Assembly: GCA_934045075.1 (NCBI GenBank)
Contig: OW203722.1
Span: 10,815,396-10,879,395, forward strand
Direction: 5' to 3'
Length of the DNA stretch: 64,000 nt
Source: Yponomeuta sedellus
Lineage: Eukaryota > Arthropoda > Insecta > Lepidoptera > Yponomeutidae
Shown: piece after piece, positions 58,805 through 64,000 of the stretch
Layout: each line of letters starts with the position of its first letter
Numbering within the stretch: position 1 is the stretch's first letter
Position numbers and translations under genes: made by a program
Notes under the pieces: generated by a model
Databases searched by the model: none
The model's input: the letters and a program-made list of their open reading frames with translations, nothing else
What the model was told of the DNA's origin: nothing

Positions 58805-58985
58805 CCAACACAATGGTGCGGTCGCGGTATACCGTTCGGCTGGTTGGATGCGCTTAGTGTATCGCAGCGCGGTCACGCTCGCGCTGCGCGTGCGCACCGG
58901 AAGGGCGCGACGCGACCGGAAGCGGCCTGCGACCCGTGACCTGCGCGCGCACACGCGTTCTCACTCCCGCGCGCGACACACGCGA
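58805..58985. promoter_or_regulatory. CpG-rich block, possible promoter
   Basis: About 180 bases have very high CpG density (for example TCGCGCTGCGCGTGCGC and GCGCGCGACACACGCGAC) in AT-rich surroundings. It could be the promoter or 5' UTR of a gene running off the window. Arg-rich frames on both strands are composition effects. Confidence 0.3.
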
Positions 58986-59129
58986 CAAGTATCGAACCAA
59001 ACCTTATTTTACAAGTTAAAATATTTTAAAAGTTAACTGTAATTTGTGGATTAGATCTGGCCACCGACATACAGATTGATTGGCCGAAGGATTGTCACAA
59101 GATAATGGTGGATAGGTGAGGTCATTTGG

Positions 59130-59430
59130 AAACTATTTAACCCTTTTCCAAATATTTTTTTTGTTATCTAAATCTAAACTCGGTGAACTTCGTACTGCGT
59201 CAAAATCAGTAAATTTTAATGTTTTGTTAGTATAAAAGAAAATTTCTCGATTTTTTCTTGAGATCTCAGAGATCTGCTATTCTACCTATACATAATTAGG
59301 AAACCCACCCCAAATACATATATTTTTTAATTTTTCTATAGTCTTCATTTTTAATGAGGATCGGAAAAACGATAAAATCCGTTAAATTTATGTTAAATTG
59401 ATTTAATAATTTAGTGGATACCGTGACTCG
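59130..59430. other. Intergenic, no gene seen
   Basis: AT-rich sequence with no coding signal or recognised repeat. Confidence 0.35.
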
Positions 59431-59439
59431 GCAAACGTA

Positions 59440-59590
59440 GTGTAGGACGCCCTCCGACCAGACGGGATGATGATCTGCGAAAAACTGCAGGTAGATGCTG
59501 GATGCGGCAAGCTAAACACAGGGTGCTATGGCGCTCATTAGGGGAGGGCTATGTCCAGCAGTGGACAACATAATATAGCCTGAAGAAGAA
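59440..59590 (+). repeat. Non-LTR retrotransposon 3' tail
   Basis: The sequence contains GACGGGATGATGATCTGCGA, then GCGCTCATTAGGGGAGGGCT and ATGTCCAGCAGTGGAC, and ends TGAAGAAGAA. It is the forward form of 39895-40035. Confidence 0.5.
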
Positions 59591-59599
59591 TTTAATTGA

Positions 59600-60960
59600 T
59601 AAATAGTCTACAAGCACCCTTTATAAATTGAAGTCCATCGAGCTCCATTCCACCATTCCATCCATAGAAACCATTTTTAAACAGAACAAAGTTTCATAAC
59701 TTACAATTAGTGATGTAATACATAGTTGTGATTTGTACGACATAATAAAATTTCTCTACCCTAGGAATATTATTAATAAACAGTTGTTTCCTAAACATGA
59801 AAAATACTTCTCGACAAAAGCGACATAACCACTGAAAATATTATGAGCGTTTACTCCATTGGCATGCGTTTAGCATTCAATATTTCAAATTATGATAATA
59901 AAATTAATAGATATACTTACTTTTGATACAATCATGTATTTTAAGACAACAGTTCATATTCAATAATGTTTATTATAGACATAATGTAATACATCGTTAT
60001 CGCAAAAAGCGCAATTCATAAAATACGTCATTTAATGCGCAATTAGTTTATCAGTGGACAACCACTATTTGAATTTTTTGTTCCAATTTCTTTGATAAGT
60101 TTAAGGTGGTTATAGACCTGACTGGTAATAAAAAAAACATCGAGCATTCGTCGTTGCTGAAGTCGAAGTGAACGACAAACAGAACCAATCACAGAGCCAA
60201 ACATCACTACAATAATTTTCACAACCATTCTATCGAACGCTCTAGTAAATGCTCGTCAATCTCGTCATACTCATAATGTATCAAAATGTCAGACTGCGGA
60301 ACAATGGCAAAATTGTTAGACTCGGCAAAAACTCAAATCAAATTTGGATACTGTCATTAGGCTTCAATACCCCATGGAACCCTAGCTAGGATGCTCGCTA
60401 AAACACTCCCGTTTATTTTGTGAGTGTTTACCTGTGCCTAGTAGACAGTCGCTAAGATACAAGTGAATGCTCAAGTCTAGCACCAGCTTTATATTGTATT
60501 AACATTTTTCTGCTCTATAGTGGCGATATTTGATAGGAACCACGAGTTACATAGAATGGATGTTCTTCTATATAAGACAATGAATTAGGTCGAGGCTGCA
60601 ACTCGTAATAAAATTGTGTATACACAGATATTTCATAAATTTTTAATCTGATAAATAAATAAAGAACAAAAGTTGTGGTTAAATACAGATCATTTTGGAG
60701 TAAGGTAACCCAAGAAAAATTTATAATTAATAACTAATAACTTTTGACGCCTAGTCACTTTATCAAAAACTAAGAATCTTTACATCTCTGTAGGTTGACA
60801 TAATATAATAAATCTGTAAATTTTGTCTCTATCTGATTACGATTCTATTTGCCTCATTGTATTTCTTTCTACCACTGAACCATTGAACGGAATTGAATAA
60901 AACCTATAGCTAAGATTATAGTTGAAATTCCCGTTTTAAATATAGGCTACATAACATCAT
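59600..60960. other. Intergenic, no gene seen
   Basis: AT-rich sequence with no supported gene, RNA or bounded repeat. Confidence 0.35.
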
Positions 60961-60969
60961 CTGCTGTGT

Positions 60970-61215
60970 GGCGTCGGCCTAGAGAATAGCACGAACCCAA
61001 TCTTCCCGCGGGTGTCGTAAAAGGCGACTAAGGGACACAAACTGGGCGGTGGGTAGCAGCGCCCCCTGCAGTACAATTCCACCGAACTGCGATCCCCAAC
61101 CCGCATGCCCAGCGTGAGGATTATGAGCATTACCCCCTATGATAGTACAACGTAGCGCTCTTTAGGGGAGGGTTATGTCCAGCAGTGGACTAGTATAGCC
61201 TGACGACGACATAAC
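60970..61215 (+). repeat. Non-LTR retrotransposon 3' tail with longer body
   Basis: CGGGTGTCGTAAAAGGCGAC, then ACTGGGCGGTGGGTAGCAGC and the shared ending TTAGGGGAGGGTTATGTCC with AGCAGTGGACTAGTATAGCC place this with the tails at 59440 and 39895. The upstream body differs from theirs. Confidence 0.5.
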
Positions 61216-61486
61216 ATCATACTTAAGTCCACGGGGAAGGAAAATCACCATAAGTACCTCCATACATTGCACGCACTACCCGTAGTAAATATACAGCGTC
61301 CCTCGGGGAAAGTGCCTTGAATATTGTAGATGTTGCATTTAACCGAAAGAAGACATTATTTTCAATAAAATAAAAATATTAAAAAAAATAAAAGAACCCG
61401 ACTGCAGTGATAAATCAACTGAAAGGGAAAAAATAAGATAATTTTATTTTCAAATGCTAGTGTCGAATCAGAAGAGTTCATGCTGC

Positions 61487-61701
61487 TTTACTTGAGGGAC
61501 CAAATAATATAACTTTATAAGCATTATTTGCTCAAACTGTTGCATTTATTATTTTATCTAAAATGATGCAGTCGGGACCCATTACTGTTTGTTTTAAGTT
61601 CTCTAATGGGTCCCGACTGCATCATTTTATATAAAATAATAAATGCAACAGTTTGAGCAAATAATGCTTATAAAGTTATATTATTTGGTCCCTCAAGTAA
61701 A
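61487..61701. mobile_element. 98-bp-arm hairpin MITE
   Basis: The arms 61487-61584 and 61604-61701 are reverse complements with one mismatch, around a 19-base loop. The tips TTTACTTGAGGG and CCCTCAAGTAAA would fit a TA target site of mariner type. No coding capacity. Confidence 0.75.
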
Positions 61702-62094
61702 ATTTAAAGGTCCATCTGTTCTGCTTACATGCTTTAAATCGTTATATTATTTTATTTCCTAAATGAATTTTAGTTTATTGCTTTATTTTCTTTTGTTCGA
61801 CAATGGACATGTCTCGGCAAATCATAAATACTTTTACTGATATACTTGTTTGATATAGTCATAGGTACCACCTGCCTGCATTAAATATTTATGTCGTACG
61901 ATATTTTTTAGCTAGTATAATGAATATGGTCTAATGGTGTTAAACGATCTAGAATATTTGCAAAGGAAACGACAGATTTTTTTCTTTATTATCCTTACAT
62001 TTAAATTGTCTGTTTTTTATGCAGCCTAAAAACGCTCCACTGCACCTAGTTATTTAATGTTAACGATTGTAGGTGGGCACTGGAATAGTCACGA

Positions 62095-62530
62095 ATTATG
62101 TCCTCGACCTGAACGGCGCTCAGCTTTCGACATCTCCAGAGTAGAATTCTTCGTGCTTGCATTGCTGGGCCCAGTCTTCGGTCTCGCTAATTACTTAGAA
62201 TAAGGACTTGTGAATGGGAACATAAATGGTCTGAGCCTTCAGCCGCGGCCTGTACAAAGGCGCGACAGGTTTCCTCCTAACAGCAACTTTAAGTGACTAT
62301 CACGGCTTTCGGCCGACTATTCCGAGACTATTCTCTCCATTTGGCATCAGCATAAATAGAGCTCAGCATTTGGAATCGCCGTGGTAGTATTCCTCTAGCC
62401 CGCTTCACAGCCTTCGGCCGTGCCGCGACCTGTATTGAGCTGAGCTCGGCCTTCAACCTTGTCGCGGCAAGTTTCCTCGCACCCGCATGATGGGGCTCGG
62501 CCTTCGGCCTGGCGTAGTTACTTAGAGTTG
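62095..62530. repeat. Tract with recurring GGCCTTCGGCC-type words
   Basis: Variants such as GCTCGGCCTTCGGCC, CAGCCTTCGGCCG and GGCTTTCGGCCG recur at irregular spacing, each able to form a tiny hairpin. It is a dispersed, partly decayed repeat of unknown class. Confidence 0.4.
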
Positions 62531-62549
62531 TGGCATGGGCGTGGAGACA

Positions 62550-64000
62550 TACAAAATCTTGGTTTTCTGAATGCCAAAATATTACCGGAATTAAAATGAA
62601 ACTATAACAAATTCATCTTGAGGTGGCCCCCTAAAGCATTGAAAAATTTTACTGAATATTTAGGTAGGTATAGATAAGCAATCTTTGGTCTCACAAGTGA
62701 ACAGGAAACCTAACACAAAATCATAATCTTAGTTTCGGAGGAAACGAGATAAAATTCGTTAAGATGAATAGAGCTAGAATTTTTTTAAATTTCATGGGTC
62801 CTACGATACGAGGTCACGGAGGATCCGTCTTCGGTTACCAGTGAGAGCGTTCAAATATTTTTTTTATCATTTATTGTTTCTTCTTGGAACCCAGCTTGTC
62901 TGACTATGACCGCACAGGGGAAAAGGAGTTACATGCTACATTTTATATATTTTGTTTAGTTAGTTTTGGTCTAAGTGTCAGTAGGAAATTAATATCAGAG
63001 TTAAGAAATTAATTAATTTGACCCCATATGAGGTTGATATTCCTTAAATTAATGAGATAAACGAATGGCGTAGAAAGAAATAAACACTTTATAGGCATTA
63101 TTTCTTTCAGCACTTATACCGTTTCTATAAACGGTTTGTTTACATGTAGAGCAAAGCTTATATTATGTAAATTTACACATGTAATAGAATAAATATATGC
63201 CAGCGCCATCTAGTGGCTAAAAGTGGTACTGTAGGACAGGGTTTTAGCAGACAAGAAGAGAAACGTTGTTTCAGCACGACAGCACGTACTTAGGGATCTA
63301 TTTATTGAAGCAATATGAAACTAAGGATTACAGTAACTGTAATATTGTAGTAATATCGTAGTATTGTACTACTCGTAGAACGAGTAGTACAATACTACGT
63401 ACGTAGTAAGAGTCTCGTACCACAGCGCGGAATATTACCTACGTCTAGTATTGTGTCGGTCATGTACGAAGTACGAATTAAGATACGTTACCATGCAATG
63501 AACGAACGGAAACGTTTCCCAGTGATAATCGGACATTCGGTCTATTCGCTCATTGCTCTCGCGGTCACGGATTGGCTGAATGAATAAATGAACCAGACCG
63601 GGTGACCGAATATGGCCGAGAGCGAACGAACGCTGCATGAGAGTGTGGTGATTGAACTGAACGGAGCGAAATTGTTTCGATCGGTCTCTCTTCAGCCGGT
63701 CGGTCTTTTCCGAACTTTAGAAGTAGGTCGTATGTCGTTGCAATAAAGATTGTTTTTACTTGTTTCGTTTTTTGTTTCATTCATTGTGTCAATTCTGCTC
63801 GTTCGCGCGCTTATCCAAGTAGGTACTTATGTAAAAGTAATAATGTGTTGTTTTCTTGATGTTAGTTTCTCTAACGAATATAACATAATATTTTCACTAT
63901 GTTATTATAGTGAATAATTGGTGAAGGAGATTTTTCTGTTTAGTGCGCTTTGGGACGCTTATTTCAAATAACAAAAGTAGCTTACGAAAATCTAGATGGT
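62550..64000. other. Intergenic right end, no gene seen
   Basis: No supported gene. A perfect short palindrome TACTACTCG...CGAGTAGTA lies at about 63367-63391. The last 60 bases (GTGCGCTTTGGGACGCTTA) resemble the end of the TTAA-type MITE and may be cut by the window edge. Confidence 0.35.

Noticed and set aside
58754..59036. Arg-rich frames in the CpG block
   Set aside because: The same composition effect applies, on both strands at once.

Overview
This is a 64 kb stretch of an animal nuclear genome, most likely from a moth or butterfly (Lepidoptera). It is AT-rich. Its genes have long, repeat-filled introns with GT/AG splice sites. Its interspersed repeats are of kinds common in lepidopteran genomes: tRNA-like SINEs, non-LTR tails ending in TATC repeats, elements ending in CTAG, and MITE hairpins. 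The species cannot be named from the sequence.

Three host genes are supported, all on the + strand. (1) A complete, intronless SLC22-type organic cation/solute transporter lies at 250-1878, with a TATA box upstream and a polyA signal downstream. (2) A nine-exon gene at 4684-16084 encodes a 490-residue protein that I do not recognise. All eight splice junctions agree in phase. (3) A fifteen-exon otopetrin-like proton channel gene lies at 33239-56927 (788 residues, about 12 membrane segments), with a polyA signal at 57166. The first two otopetrin exons are less certain than the rest. The three genes show no evident functional link.

Repeats fill most of the remaining sequence. A Ty1/copia LTR retrotransposon (22202-26453, minus strand) has LTRs that differ at one visible base, a CTTTA target duplication and an initiator-tRNA-Met primer site. 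It lacks the first part of its reverse transcriptase. It sits inside an older unit with roughly 780-bp inverted arms (20623-21395 and 26738-27524) that carries a THAP zinc-finger exon pair and further exon-like blocks.

The most unusual content is a tRNA-like repeat family, called R308 here because its tandem period is 308 bp. At least thirteen loci lie in the window, and most are flanked by 7-14 bp target-site duplications. One 1.8-kb insertion (6743-8557) holds six tRNA-like units, four in one orientation and two in the other, inside a single 12-bp duplication. Almost every insertion contains exactly one strand switch, each at a different place, while the two outer ends stay fixed. One copy is a perfect 75-bp hairpin. 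Another sits five bases inside an otopetrin intron, where its target duplication has copied the splice donor.

The right part (56928-64000) has no supported gene. It contains the otopetrin 3' UTR, a CpG-rich block at about 58810-58985, non-LTR tails and a nearly perfect 98-bp hairpin MITE.
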